Positions 7,573 to 16,487 of a stretch of DNA of 64,000 bases are shown here, piece after piece. The stretch spans positions 1 to 64,000 of the forward strand of contig JAXMHQ010000005.1 of the NCBI GenBank assembly GCA_046346665.1, read 5' to 3'. The position numbers were made by a program, and so were the translations under genes. Each line of letters opens with the position of its first letter. Position 1 is the stretch's first letter. Below the pieces are notes generated by a model. It was not told where the DNA came from. It did no database searches and saw only the letters and a program-made list of their open reading frames with translations. The DNA is from JAXMHQ01 sp046346665. Lineage in GTDB: Bacteria; Verrucomicrobiota; Verrucomicrobiia; Limisphaerales; JAXMHQ01.

Positions 7573-9276
7573 ATGAAACTGCGATGCTTCGCGCGGGCTG
7601 CTCTCCAGGCCCGCCCGGCGCTTTTCGCCGTCGTCCTGCTCCTCACCGCCGCCGCAGGCCCGCTGCGGGCGCAATCGACCAACTCGCCCGAAGCCGAGCA
7701 ACTCCGGCGCGAGATGCGGCAAATCCAGTCCGATTACGAACAGAAAATGCAGGCGCTGGAACAGCGCATCAACGCGTTGTCGGGCACCAACGCCGCGGCG
7801 ACGCCCGCGACTTCGGCGCCGCCCGCCGCGCCCACTCTCCAGTCGCCGCCGGCCGGCAGCGCCGCCCTGGCCGGCCAGGCCCGGTCCAACAGCCTCGTCC
7901 GCGCCCGCGCGTTCGCCCGGGAATCGTTCCTGGCCGACACCGAGACGGCCGAGTACGCGCGGTCGATCACAGGGAGCGGCCCGGTGAAAGAGCGCGTCGA
8001 GCACATGATGAACGATTTCATCGACATCAACGGCTATTTCCGGGCGGGCTACGGCAAGGACGACAAGGGCGGGCCGCAGGTGGCGTTCCAGGCGCCGGGT
8101 GCACTATCCAAATACAGGTTAGGCAACGAGGCGGAGGATTACGGGGAGCTGGCGTTCGGCAAGAATTTTTACGTGCCGGAGCTGTTCAAGCTCGACGCCG
8201 GGGAGCGGACGGACGGGACCCCGACCGGGCCGATCGCGCGCGTCCAGGCGCGCATCTCCATTTACAATCCCTACAACAGCCTCCAGGACAACAGCGGCAC
8301 GCAGTTCGGTCTGCCGGAGGCGTGGGGCGCGGTCGGCAACGTGTTCGCGGCGCAGCCGGAGATGAAGTTCTGGGCCGGGATCCGGTATTACCGGCGCTAC
8401 GACATTCATATCAGCGACTTTTTCTATTACAACATGAGCGGTTCGGGCGGCGGGATGGAAGACCTGCAACTGCCGTTCGGGAAGCTGGCGCTGGCCTGGA
8501 TCGGGTCCGGCGGCCAGAGCGGGTTCAGCGATCTGCCGGCGCCCGACCCGGACAACAAGGCGGGATTCAGCAAGGCCAACTGGGATGTGCGGCTTTACGA
8601 CGTGCCGGTGCCGCTGGGCAAGGCCGAGTTCGGGTTCGTGTTCGCCAATGCCACCAGCGGGCTGGACTCCAACGGAAACACCGAGCCGTCCGTGAACGGC
8701 TGGGCCCTGACCGCGCTGCACCTGTGGGACGGCGAGACCGGCAGCGGCAACCTCAACCGGTTCTCCCTCCAGTACGGCACCGGCGCCGCCATCACGTTCA
8801 CGTCCGGCTTCGAAACCGTCTCGCTCACCAACGGCGTTTTCATCCGGCCCCAGACCGAGGATTCCTGGCGGTTCCGCGTCACGGAACATTTCATTCGCAA
8901 CATCAACGAGTATTTTTCCATCGGACCGGAACTGCTCTACCAGATCACCGAGTACCGGAGCCAGGGCGGCCAGGTGCAATGGTTGTCGTCGGGCGTCCGG
9001 CCCATCTTCTATCTCAATCGCTACGTCAACCTGGCGTTCGAAGGCGGGGTGGACTGGGTGAAGGATGACGGCGCCCAGACGAGCGGTTATCTTTACAAGC
9101 TGACCCTGGCGCCGGAAGTGTCGATGGGCAACCAGTTCATGAGCCGTCCCGCCATCCGCGCGTTCGTCACGTATGCCCATTGGGCGAACGCTTTCGTGGG
9201 GGCGGTCGGCGGAAACGATTACGCCGACGACAACGAAGGCCTCACCTACGGCATCCAGATGGAAGCCTGGTGGTGA
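7573..9276 (+). CDS. LamB-like maltoporin / carbohydrate porin
   Basis: 567 residues. A signal peptide (to about 33, ending L-R-A-Q) is followed by a predicted coiled coil (about 38-70) and an Ala/Pro/Thr-rich spacer. The barrel then starts with D-I-N-G-Y-F-R-A-G-Y-G and continues K-Y-R-L-G-N-E-A-E-D-Y-G-E-L, which matches the first strands of LamB. The chain ends in aromatic residues (M-E-A-W-W). LamB proteins are trimeric outer-membrane channels for maltodextrins and related sugars; the extra N-terminal coiled coil is common in porins that bind the cell wall. It precedes glycolytic genes (phosphofructokinase, D-lactate dehydrogenase), in keeping with sugar use. The true sugar is unknown. 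Confidence 0.82.
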   Translation: MKLRCFARAALQARPALFAVVLLLTAAAGPLRAQSTNSPEAEQLRREMRQIQSDYEQKMQALEQRINALSGTNAAATPATSAPPAAPTLQSPPAGSAALAGQARSNSLVRARAFARESFLADTETAEYARSITGSGPVKERVEHMMNDFIDINGYFRAGYGKDDKGGPQVAFQAPGALSKYRLGNEAEDYGELAFGKNFYVPELFKLDAGERTDGTPTGPIARVQARISIYNPYNSLQDNSGTQFGLPEAWGAVGNVFAAQPEMKFWAGIRYYRRYDIHISDFFYYNMSGSGGGMEDLQLPFGKLALAWIGSGGQSGFSDLPAPDPDNKAGFSKANWDVRLYDVPVPLGKAEFGFVFANATSGLDSNGNTEPSVNGWALTALHLWDGETGSGNLNRFSLQYGTGAAITFTSGFETVSLTNGVFIRPQTEDSWRFRVTEHFIRNINEYFSIGPELLYQITEYRSQGGQVQWLSSGVRPIFYLNRYVNLAFEGGVDWVKDDGAQTSGYLYKLTLAPEVSMGNQFMSRPAIRAFVTYAHWANAFVGAVGGNDYADDNEGLTYGIQMEAWW

Positions 9277-9337
9277 ACGGCCGGCCTTTTGAACAGCGGA
9301 ATACCGAATACAGCCATGAGCAAGAAATCCAGCCCCC

Positions 9338-9404
9338 GTAGCCGCAATCGTCAGATTGCGGATTCCCGATCATCGAGGCTTTCCGCGATTTTACAATCGC
9401 AGCT
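9338..9404. repeat. BIME-like pair of REP hairpins at the pfk 5' end
   Basis: Unit one (9338-9361) is GTAGCCGCAATCGTCAG followed by ATTGCGG, an 8-bp stem with a 4-base loop. Unit two (9383-9404) is its inverted relative, CCGCGATTTTACAATCGCAG. The same head-to-head pair with nearly the same spacer length lies at 56901-56969. If translation of pfk starts at 9316 or 9289, this pair is translated. Confidence 0.8.
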
Positions 9405-9420
9405 GCTGCCGGTGCAGGAA

Positions 9421-10683
9421 ATGAAGATCACGCGGCTCGGCGCGCCGAAGCACCCTTCCCCGATCGGGCGCTCGGTGCACGACCATTGCCGCGTGTCGAC
9501 GCACGTGTTGGAGGACCCTGCGCATCCGTCGGTGCAGGAGTTCCGGTTCGAGCAGGCGGGCCCCCGGGCGAAGCTGTTTTTCGATCCGAAAAATGTGCGC
9601 GCGGGCATCGTGACCTGCGGCGGGCTTTGCCCCGGCTTGAACAACGTGATCCGCTCGCTGTTCCTCGAGCTGCACCATGCCTACGGCGTGAAAGAGGTGC
9701 TCGGGTTCCGGGACGGTTACCAGGGACTGGATCCGAAGCGCGGGCGGGAGCCGATTGTTCTGACGCCGGAGTTCGTGGACGACATCCACCGCGAGGGCGG
9801 GACGGTGCTGGGCACCTCGCGCGGGCCGGTGGACACGCGGATCGCGGTGGAAAATTTGATCCGGCGGAAGGTGGACATCCTCTTCACGATCGGCGGCGAC
9901 GGGACGCAGCGGGGCGGAAACGAGTTATTCCAGATCGCGCATGGCCTCGGCCACCGGCTGGCGGTGGTGGGGATCCCGAAGACGATCGACAACGACGTGC
10001 CGTTCACATCGCGGACGTTCGGGTTTTTGACGGCGGTGGAGCAGGCTTCGCAGGTGCTGGCGTGCGCGCACACGGAGGCGCGCAGCGTGCGCAACGGCAT
10101 CGCGGTCGTGAAACTCATGGGGCGCCACGCGGGATTCATCGCGGTGGGCGCGACGGTGGCGAACCAGGATGTGAACTTCTGCCTGATCCCGGAGATTCCG
10201 TTCCGGCTCGGGGGGCCCGGCGGTTTTCTCGCCGCGCTCAAGGACCGGGTTGTGCGCCGCGCGCATGCCGTGATCGTCGTCGCCGAAGGCGCGGGCCAGG
10301 ACCTCCTGAAAAACACCGGCGGCGAGAAGGACGCATCGGGCAACATCAAGCTGAAGGACATCGGGATCTTCCTGCGCGGCGAAATCGAAAAGTATTTCAA
10401 AGCCGAAGGGATCGAGGTGACCCTGCGCTATATCGATCCGAGTTACATCATCCGGAGCGTGCCGGCGTCGGCTTACGACGCGGTGCAGTGCGATTTGTTT
10501 GCGCGCAACGCGGTTCACGCGGCGATGGCGGGCAAGACGGGGTTGATCATCGGGCTGCTGCACGATAAGTTCATCCACGTTCCCATCGACCGGCTGGCCT
10601 CTCAAACGAAGCGTGTGGACCCGGACAGCATGGCGTGGGGCGCGGTCCTGGCGGCCACCGGCCAGCCCACGGCGTTTGCCTGA
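9421..10683 (+). CDS. pfkA: ATP-dependent 6-phosphofructokinase
   Basis: 420 residues from ATG 9421. The enzyme phosphorylates fructose 6-phosphate to the 1,6-bisphosphate, the committed step of glycolysis. Visible motifs are the nucleotide loop T-C-G-G-L-C-P-G-L-N-N-V-I-R, G-G-D-G-T (158-162) and P-K-T-I-D-N-D-V (186-193). Gly rather than Asp after G-G-D, together with T-I-D-N-D, is the ATP-type combination; PPi-type enzymes carry G-G-D-D. Overall order and the K-L-F-F-D-P preface resemble the plant/spirochaete subgroup. In-frame starts at 9289 and 9316 would add residues translated from a REP pair, so the later start, where family similarity begins, is preferred. The stop overlaps the next start (TGATG), implying translational coupling. 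Confidence 0.9.
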   Translation: MKITRLGAPKHPSPIGRSVHDHCRVSTHVLEDPAHPSVQEFRFEQAGPRAKLFFDPKNVRAGIVTCGGLCPGLNNVIRSLFLELHHAYGVKEVLGFRDGYQGLDPKRGREPIVLTPEFVDDIHREGGTVLGTSRGPVDTRIAVENLIRRKVDILFTIGGDGTQRGGNELFQIAHGLGHRLAVVGIPKTIDNDVPFTSRTFGFLTAVEQASQVLACAHTEARSVRNGIAVVKLMGRHAGFIAVGATVANQDVNFCLIPEIPFRLGGPGGFLAALKDRVVRRAHAVIVVAEGAGQDLLKNTGGEKDASGNIKLKDIGIFLRGEIEKYFKAEGIEVTLRYIDPSYIIRSVPASAYDAVQCDLFARNAVHAAMAGKTGLIIGLLHDKFIHVPIDRLASQTKRVDPDSMAWGAVLAATGQPTAFA

Positions 10684-12230
10684 TGGAACCCGCGAAGAAT
10701 CACAGCATCCACGGCAGCCTGTTGCGACGCCGCCTCACCGGCGCCGCGCTGGCGTTGTGGTTTTGCCTGTTCCTCGTGCCGGCAGGCGCGCTCGGCGCAG
10801 GTGCTGCGGCCGAGTCGCCCGCCCTTTTCCCGTTGCCGCTGGACAGCTACAACGACGCAGGGATGCCGGGGCTCTGGGAGATCCTGAAGCACCGCGCGAC
10901 GATGGAGCCGTTCAACCTGCTGGCGACGGTGTTGTTCCTGCTGGCGGTGGTGCATACGTTTTTCACCCAGCGGCTGCGGCGCCTGGCCCATGACCTCGCC
11001 GAGCGCCACCGCAAGCTGGTCCAGGACGCCTCCGGCGCCCCGGTATCCGCACGGCTCATCATCGCCTCCCGCATCCTTCATTTCTTCGGCGAGGTCGAGG
11101 CGGTCTTCGGCATCTGGGCCGTCGCCCTCGCCGCGTTCATCGCCGCCCGCTTCGGCACCGCCACCATGGTCCATTACTTCAACCACGACGTGAACTACAA
11201 CGAGGCGGTGTTCGTCGTGGTCATCATGGCCATGTCCGCCACGCGCCCCGTGCTGCGCCTGGCCGAGCAATGCCTCAGCGCGGCCGCCCGCCTCACCGGC
11301 GGCGGCGTCCGGTCCTGGTGGTTCGCCATCCTCACCTTCGGCCCGCTCCTGGGATCCCTGATCACCGAACCCGCCGCGATGACCATCTCGGCCCTGCTGC
11401 TTGCCAGGAAATTCTACGAGCTCAAACCCCGGCCCGCCTTCGCCTACGCCACACTCGGCGTGCTCTTCGTGAACGTCTCCATCGGCGGCACCCTCACCCA
11501 CTTCGCAGCCCCGCCGGTCCTCATGGTGGCGTCGCGCTGGGATTGGGGAACGTTGCACATGCTGGGCGAGTTCGGCTGGAAAGCCGCGCTGGCCATCGTG
11601 GGCGGCAACCTGGCCTGCTTCGCGGCGTTCCGGAAGGAATTCGCGGCACTGGCCGGAAATGCCGCCGCCCCGTCGCCGCTCGCGCCCCCGGAACCCGCCG
11701 TTCCCATCTGGGTCACCGCGGCCCACGTGATCTTCATGGCCCTCGCCGTCCTGAACGCCCACAACCCGGCGATGCTGATCGCTGGATTCCTGTTCTTCCT
11801 GGCGTTTTATGAAGTGACGGAGGATTACCAGAACGCCCTCAGTTTGCGGCCGGCCATCCTGGTGGGCTTCTTTCTCGCCGGGCTGGTCGTGCATGGCGGG
11901 CTTCAGCAGTGGTGGATCGCCCCGGTGCTCAGCAGGCTTTCGGAAGTGCCGTTGATGCTTGGGTCGATGGGATTGACGGCCTTCAACGACAACGCCGCTA
12001 TCACCTACCTCGCCACGCTGGTACCGGGTTTGTCCGATCCCCTGAAGTACGCCGTCGTCGCCGGCGCGGTCGCCGGCGGCGGCCTGACCGTCATCGCCAA
12101 TGCGCCCAACCCCGCCGGGCAGGCGATCCTGGACCGGTTTTTTCCGAACGGGATCTCGCCGTTCAGCCTGCTGCTCGGCGCGTTGCTTCCCACCCTGCTG
12201 GCCGCAGCGGTTTTCATCGTGTTCCGCTGA
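10683..12230 (+). CDS. Putative Na+/H+ antiporter, inner membrane
   Basis: 515 residues, almost entirely hydrophobic, with about ten to twelve membrane helices. It has a cleavable or anchor-like N-terminal segment and the signature regions S-L-I-T-E-P-A-A-M-T, N-V-S-I-G-G-T-L-T-H-F-A-A-P-P-V-L-M-V and F-N-D-N-A-A-I-T-Y-L, with conserved acidic residues inside helices. This matches the 'putative Na+/H+ antiporter' family (PF07399), which resembles ion transporters of the CitM/NhaD type. Transport has not been shown for most members. ATG overlaps the phosphofructokinase stop, and D-lactate dehydrogenase starts nine bases after its end. Grouping with fermentation genes suggests a role in pH or sodium balance (inference). 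Confidence 0.78.
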   Translation: MEPAKNHSIHGSLLRRRLTGAALALWFCLFLVPAGALGAGAAAESPALFPLPLDSYNDAGMPGLWEILKHRATMEPFNLLATVLFLLAVVHTFFTQRLRRLAHDLAERHRKLVQDASGAPVSARLIIASRILHFFGEVEAVFGIWAVALAAFIAARFGTATMVHYFNHDVNYNEAVFVVVIMAMSATRPVLRLAEQCLSAAARLTGGGVRSWWFAILTFGPLLGSLITEPAAMTISALLLARKFYELKPRPAFAYATLGVLFVNVSIGGTLTHFAAPPVLMVASRWDWGTLHMLGEFGWKAALAIVGGNLACFAAFRKEFAALAGNAAAPSPLAPPEPAVPIWVTAAHVIFMALAVLNAHNPAMLIAGFLFFLAFYEVTEDYQNALSLRPAILVGFFLAGLVVHGGLQQWWIAPVLSRLSEVPLMLGSMGLTAFNDNAAITYLATLVPGLSDPLKYAVVAGAVAGGGLTVIANAPNPAGQAILDRFFPNGISPFSLLLGALLPTLLAAAVFIVFR

Positions 12231-12239
12231 ACTTCCCCC

Positions 12240-13286
12240 ATGAGCACCCCAGCCCATCCCATCCCCGTCGCCGTTTACGACACCAAACCGTATGACCGCC
12301 AATCCCTGCAGGGGGCCGAGGGCTCGGACGCGATCGAGTGGCATTTCCACGAGTTCCGGCTCAGCAGCGAGACGGCATCCACGGCGCGCGGTGTGAAGGC
12401 GGTATGCGCGTTTGTGAACGATGCCCTGGACAAACCCTGCCTGGAAAGCCTCGCGCAAGCCGGCGTCCAACTGGTGGCCCTGCGCTGCACGGGGTTCAAC
12501 AACCTGGACCTCGAAGCCGCGCGCGCGCTCAAACTCACCGTCACCCGCGTGCCCGTCTATTCACCCTACGCGGTCGCGGAACACGCCGTCGCCCTGCTCC
12601 TCACCCTCAACCGCAAAACCCACCGCGCCTTCAACCGCGTCCGGGAATTGAACTTCTCCGTGTTCGGGCTCGAAGGATTCGATCTGCACGGCAAGACCGC
12701 CGGCGTCGTGGGGACGGGAAAAATCGGCCGCATCATGGCCGAAATCCTCCGCGGGTTCGGCATGGAAATCCTGGCGTACGACCCTTACCCGGCGGCCGAC
12801 TGGGCCGGGGCGCACGGGGTGACGTATGTGGGCCTGGAGACGCTGCTCGGCCGCAGCGATGTGGTGTCGCTCCATGTGCCCCTGATCAAATCCACCCGCC
12901 ACCTGATCCGTGCCGAGACGCTGCAGCAGATGCGGCCGGGGGCGTATTTGATCAATGTGAGCCGCGGCGGATTGATTGATGCCGCGGCGGTGATCGAGGC
13001 GCTGAAGCTCGGCCGCCTCGGCGGGGTGGCGCTCGATGTCTACGAGGAGGAGGAAGGGATTTTCTTCGAGGACCTGTCCGGGGGCGTGCTACAGGACGAC
13101 GACCTGGCGCGGTTGCTGACGTTCCCCAACGTCCTGATCACCTCCCACCAGGCGTTCCTGACGCGGGAAGCGCTGGGAGACATCGCCCGGACAACCCTGG
13201 CCAACCTGCGGGCGCACGCCGCCGGCACGCCGCTGGTGCAGGGATCGGTCCTGGCCGGGCCGGGCAGCGCCCCGGAGAAGGGTTGA
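12240..13286 (+). CDS. ldhA: D-lactate dehydrogenase (2-hydroxyacid dehydrogenase family)
   Basis: 348 residues. It reduces pyruvate to D-lactate with NADH in the cytoplasm. The Rossmann fingerprint G-T-G-K-I-G is at 158-163. The catalytic set is R242 (V-S-R-G-G-L-I-D), E269 (D-V-Y-E-E-E) and H303 (T-S-H-Q-A-F). The segment G-I-F-F-E-D-L-S-G-G-V-L-Q-D-D is specific to the fermentative D-LDH branch rather than glycerate or phosphoglycerate dehydrogenases. It follows phosphofructokinase and the antiporter in the same direction with almost no spacing, so glycolysis and lactate output are probably co-expressed. Confidence 0.9.
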   Translation: MSTPAHPIPVAVYDTKPYDRQSLQGAEGSDAIEWHFHEFRLSSETASTARGVKAVCAFVNDALDKPCLESLAQAGVQLVALRCTGFNNLDLEAARALKLTVTRVPVYSPYAVAEHAVALLLTLNRKTHRAFNRVRELNFSVFGLEGFDLHGKTAGVVGTGKIGRIMAEILRGFGMEILAYDPYPAADWAGAHGVTYVGLETLLGRSDVVSLHVPLIKSTRHLIRAETLQQMRPGAYLINVSRGGLIDAAAVIEALKLGRLGGVALDVYEEEEGIFFEDLSGGVLQDDDLARLLTFPNVLITSHQAFLTREALGDIARTTLANLRAHAAGTPLVQGSVLAGPGSAPEKG

Positions 13287-13291
13287 CCCGG

Positions 13292-14284
13292 ATGGAACGC
13301 AGTCGATCGCGCCACCCGGGCAAACCGTTGAGAGTTTTTCTGGCCGGAGGAATCGCCGGGCTGCTCGCTCCGATCGCGGCTGCCCAGACAGTCCCGCCGG
13401 AAGCCGTCGATCAATTCAAGCACACCATCGGCAACCGCATCGAAGCCGTCACCGTGCTCGGCGGCGATTACGGCGCCGCCGGCGGCATCTACACCTTCCG
13501 CGGCGGCACACTCGCCAACGTCGGATTCACCCGCATCGGCGGATGCGGCGATGTCTCGGCGGAAAAGCCCATCGGGTCCGGCGATTTTTCATGGGCGCCC
13601 GTGCTGCTGGGAAACGTGGGGGATGTGTGGTCGGAAAACACGTTCCAGGACGGCTACCTGGCCGGGAACCAGATGCGTTACGAGGTGCTGGCGCTGGAGG
13701 CGGGGGGCGGGGCGCGCGTTTATTACGGGGACCACATCAGCGTCGCGGCCACGCTGGCCGGCATCTACGGCCATATCGAGAATGAATTCCAGGCCCACAA
13801 CACGCTCGGCAACCTGGTCAAGGACGCCGCCAGCGGCACCTACGTCGATTGGACCGCCGAGACGTGGTCCATTGTGCCCGGTTTGACGGCGGATTACGTC
13901 TGGTACTGGGGCCGGAATTATTTCGACATCTCGTCGCGATACAATTTCTTTCACACCGAAACCTTCAGCAGTTCGTCGCCGTTGATCAGCGGAAACGGGA
14001 ATTCCGACACCTGGGAAAACAAGATCGACGCGGACATCCCGCTGGGGTTGAAGCTGGGCGCGCTGGAGCTGCACACGGGCGGGTTTTTCAGCCGGACGGA
14101 TCTTTGGGGCGGAGTTGAGCAGGGGTTGGGCACGGGACACATTTACACGGCGAACGGCCGGCTGGTGCTGGATTGCCTGGGCCACGCCTGGGTGTTCAAG
14201 TGGTTTGGATTTGGCGCCTCGTATTTCTGGAGCGACAACATGGGCGGCTGGTCGGCGGGGCTGGATTTGCGGCTGCAGTTCTGA
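13292..14284 (+). CDS. Outer-membrane beta-barrel protein, unknown function
   Basis: 330 residues from ATG 13292; a TTG three codons earlier overlaps the ldhA stop and is an alternative. A signal peptide ends at A-A-A-Q (about 32). The rest alternates hydrophobic and polar residues with aromatic girdles (Y-V-W-Y-W-G-R-N-Y-F, W-V-F-K-W-F-G-F-G-A-S-Y-F-W) and ends L-D-L-R-L-Q-F, a C-terminal Phe recognised by the BAM complex. Length fits a 12-14 strand barrel. I recognise no family. It is coupled to ldhA by position only. Confidence 0.7.
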   Translation: MERSRSRHPGKPLRVFLAGGIAGLLAPIAAAQTVPPEAVDQFKHTIGNRIEAVTVLGGDYGAAGGIYTFRGGTLANVGFTRIGGCGDVSAEKPIGSGDFSWAPVLLGNVGDVWSENTFQDGYLAGNQMRYEVLALEAGGGARVYYGDHISVAATLAGIYGHIENEFQAHNTLGNLVKDAASGTYVDWTAETWSIVPGLTADYVWYWGRNYFDISSRYNFFHTETFSSSSPLISGNGNSDTWENKIDADIPLGLKLGALELHTGGFFSRTDLWGGVEQGLGTGHIYTANGRLVLDCLGHAWVFKWFGFGASYFWSDNMGGWSAGLDLRLQF

Positions 14285-14414
14285 AAAGGCGGTGAACAGG
14301 TTGGATTTGACACTATTCCCGCAAGGGCTCAGACTGCCGCACAAGCAGTCGGGCGACACTGTGTTTTGCCGTGGGGCATCCCGATTCACTGAAACAGAAC
14401 CAGCAAAGCAGATC

Positions 14415-15077
14415 ATGAAAATTAAACTGAACTCATTGACCGGGCTCTTTCTGTCCGCTGCCGCTGCCGTGCTCATCGCCGGCTGCGCCTCGAGCGGATA
14501 CAAAAAGGGCGACGAAGTGGCCAGCAACATCCAGAAGGCCGCGGACCAAATCAACGCGCTCAACCCGCAAATCGACAAGACCATGGCGGCGTTGAACAAG
14601 CTGACCTCGGCCTCGCAGGGCGACCTTGCCCCGCTGTTCAAGGATTACAGCAAGGAACTGGACAAGCTGAAATCCCAGGCCCAGGACGTGGTGGCGATCC
14701 GCAAGAAAATGGCGGAGTCCGGCGACGCGTTCCTGACCGCGTGGGACGCCCAGCTCGCCCAGATCAAGAACGAAGACCTCAAGTCCCGCAGCGAAGCCCG
14801 CAGGAACGAAGTGAAGAACCAACTCACCGAGATCAAGCGCAGCTACACCGAAGCCGCCACCCAGTTCAAGGCCTTCGGCGACGAATTGCTCGACCTGCAG
14901 AAGTATCTCTCGGTCGATCTCACCACCGGCGGTCTTGCTTCCATCAAGAACACCGTGGATAAACTCAACAAGGAAGCCGGCCCGCTGAAGGAAGCCGTCG
15001 CCAAGGTCGGCGCCCAATTCCAGGCCCTCGGCGTCTCCATGGCGTCCAGCGCCCCGGCCCCGGCCCCGGCCAAGTAA
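14415..15077 (+). CDS. DUF2959-like coiled-coil lipoprotein
   Basis: 220 residues. The signal ends L-I-A-G-C, so Cys23 is the expected acylation site; the mature protein is nearly all helix with charged heptads (for example K-L-K-S-Q-A-Q-D-V-V-A-I-R-K-K and N-E-D-L-K-S-R-S-E-A-R-R). The late segment D-L-Q-K-Y-L-S-V-D-L-T-T-G-G-L-A-S-I resembles DUF2959, a family of long helical lipoproteins without an assigned role. It ends in an Ala-Pro tail. It is the first of three consecutive lipoprotein genes. The upstream 130 bases contain TTGACA at 14307 but no convincing -10 box. Confidence 0.75.
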   Translation: MKIKLNSLTGLFLSAAAAVLIAGCASSGYKKGDEVASNIQKAADQINALNPQIDKTMAALNKLTSASQGDLAPLFKDYSKELDKLKSQAQDVVAIRKKMAESGDAFLTAWDAQLAQIKNEDLKSRSEARRNEVKNQLTEIKRSYTEAATQFKAFGDELLDLQKYLSVDLTTGGLASIKNTVDKLNKEAGPLKEAVAKVGAQFQALGVSMASSAPAPAPAK

Positions 15078-15101
15078 GCCCAACAAGCAATTCATCCACA
15101 C

Positions 15102-15130
15102 GCGGCCGGCCGGGCAGTCCCGCCGGCCGC
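15102..15130 (+). terminator. GC-rich hairpin after DUF2959-like gene
   Basis: GCGGCCGGC pairs perfectly with GCCGGCCGC over an 11-base loop, 24 bases after the stop codon. Only a short T run follows, so it may be a weak terminator or an mRNA-stabilising stem rather than a full stop. Confidence 0.4.
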
Positions 15131-15152
15131 GCTCGGTTTCCAGCCCCACCGC

Positions 15153-16487
15153 ATGCACCGGCTCTCATCCTCCCAGCGCCTGTTCCCCAGTCTGGGGTGG
15201 CTCGCCCTCGCCGCCGCCCTCCTCGCCGCCGGCGGATGCAGCGTCATGCGGCCGGTCCAAAATGCCGTTGTCGGCTCCAGCTCCAGCTCCGATTCCCAGC
15301 TCTCCCAACCCCAGCTCCAGGAACAGCTCGGCATCTTTTACGTCGAATTCGTCAACGGCGTCGACCGCGCCACCACCGTCGCCGCCAGCCAGACCGACGA
15401 CCTCAACCTGCGCGAAAACCTGCTCGAGGCCCGCCTCCGCCTTGTCCGCAAGGCAGGCCAGATCATTTTCCAGCGCAATCCCGTCTCCGCTTTCGTCGAT
15501 ACCTGGACCGTCTGCCTGCAGCTCCGCTATTACCTCGCCACCGAAGAGGCCCGGCAACGGTTCGGGCCCGCCACCGAATCCCTCGCCCTATTCGCCGCGC
15601 AGCTCAACACAAACGTGGAAACCCTCGGCCGCCTCTTTCTCAAACCCCAGCAACTGGCCGACGCAAGAATCAAACTGGACGCCTTCGCCCGCGAACACCC
15701 CGCCTCGGGCAGCCAGGACGCCATTTTGCCTTCCGACGCCGCGGCCAGCGGCATCCCCCAGCTCGGCTGGCTGTTCGAAATTCCTCTGAGCCCTTTCCGC
15801 GCCTTCCAGGGTGTTGACCAAACCGCACAAGCCGTGAACGAAGTCGCCATGGTCGGCGCCCAGTTCACCCGCGTCACCCAGTCCATGCCGCGCGAACTGG
15901 AATGGAATTCCGAACTGCTCCTGCTCAAAATCCAGATCGCCGCCAATAATCTTGTCGCCAACATCGACAACCGCCAGACCAACCTCCAGGCCACCCTCGG
16001 CCTCGCCCGCCAAACCCTCGTCGAAGCCAGCAACACCCTCGCCCGCGCCGAACCCGTCGTCCGCGACGCCGAACGCACCGCCGTCGCCATCGGCAACGCC
16101 GGCGATTCCCTCAACGCCGTGCTCAAGACCTACACCAGCATGGTTCTCCAGCTTTACCCGCCCGATACCAACGCGCCCGTCGACACCAACAGCCCGCCGT
16201 TCAATATTCTCGATTATGCCAAAACCGCGGACAACATCGCCACCGCCGCGGGCCAGTTGCAGGGCGTCCTGATCCAGTTCCAGAAAACCATGGAAACCAA
16301 CGCCATTTCCATCCGGCTCAACGAAGCCCAGGCCGCCGTCTCCAACGCCGAAACCTCCGCCCGCAAACTCGTCGACCATATCGCCTGGCGCGTCGTCCAG
16401 GTCGTGCTCGCCTTTTTCGCCGCGCTCACCGCCTACCGGCTGCTCACCCGCAAACCGCCCGGCGCACCGGCCGCCCCCGCATCATGA
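15153..16487 (+). CDS. Predicted lipoprotein with long coiled coil and C-terminal membrane helix
   Basis: 444 residues, family not recognised. An N-terminal signal ends A-A-G-G-C (about residue 29), a lipobox. Two helical regions (about 60-170 and 250-415) contain repeated Ala/Asn/Thr/Gln heptads such as N-N-L-V-A-N-I-D-N-R-Q-T-N. A last hydrophobic helix, V-V-Q-V-V-L-A-F-F-A-A-L-T-A-Y (about 418-434), is followed by basic residues. If the lipid is in one membrane and the helix in the other, the protein could span the periplasm; equally both ends may sit in the inner membrane. The next gene overlaps by four bases (ATGA), so the two are translated together. Confidence 0.65.
   Translation: MHRLSSSQRLFPSLGWLALAAALLAAGGCSVMRPVQNAVVGSSSSSDSQLSQPQLQEQLGIFYVEFVNGVDRATTVAASQTDDLNLRENLLEARLRLVRKAGQIIFQRNPVSAFVDTWTVCLQLRYYLATEEARQRFGPATESLALFAAQLNTNVETLGRLFLKPQQLADARIKLDAFAREHPASGSQDAILPSDAAASGIPQLGWLFEIPLSPFRAFQGVDQTAQAVNEVAMVGAQFTRVTQSMPRELEWNSELLLLKIQIAANNLVANIDNRQTNLQATLGLARQTLVEASNTLARAEPVVRDAERTAVAIGNAGDSLNAVLKTYTSMVLQLYPPDTNAPVDTNSPPFNILDYAKTADNIATAAGQLQGVLIQFQKTMETNAISIRLNEAQAAVSNAETSARKLVDHIAWRVVQVVLAFFAALTAYRLLTRKPPGAPAAPAS

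Noticed and set aside
10602..12470. Long open frame on the minus strand opposite the antiporter and ldhA
   Set aside because: It is Gly/Arg/Glu/His-rich without recognisable motifs and lies opposite genes with clear families; high GC produces such shadow frames.
14307..14340. TTGACA promoter before the DUF2959-like gene
   Set aside because: No -10 box at 16-18 bp; TTGACA alone is not enough.
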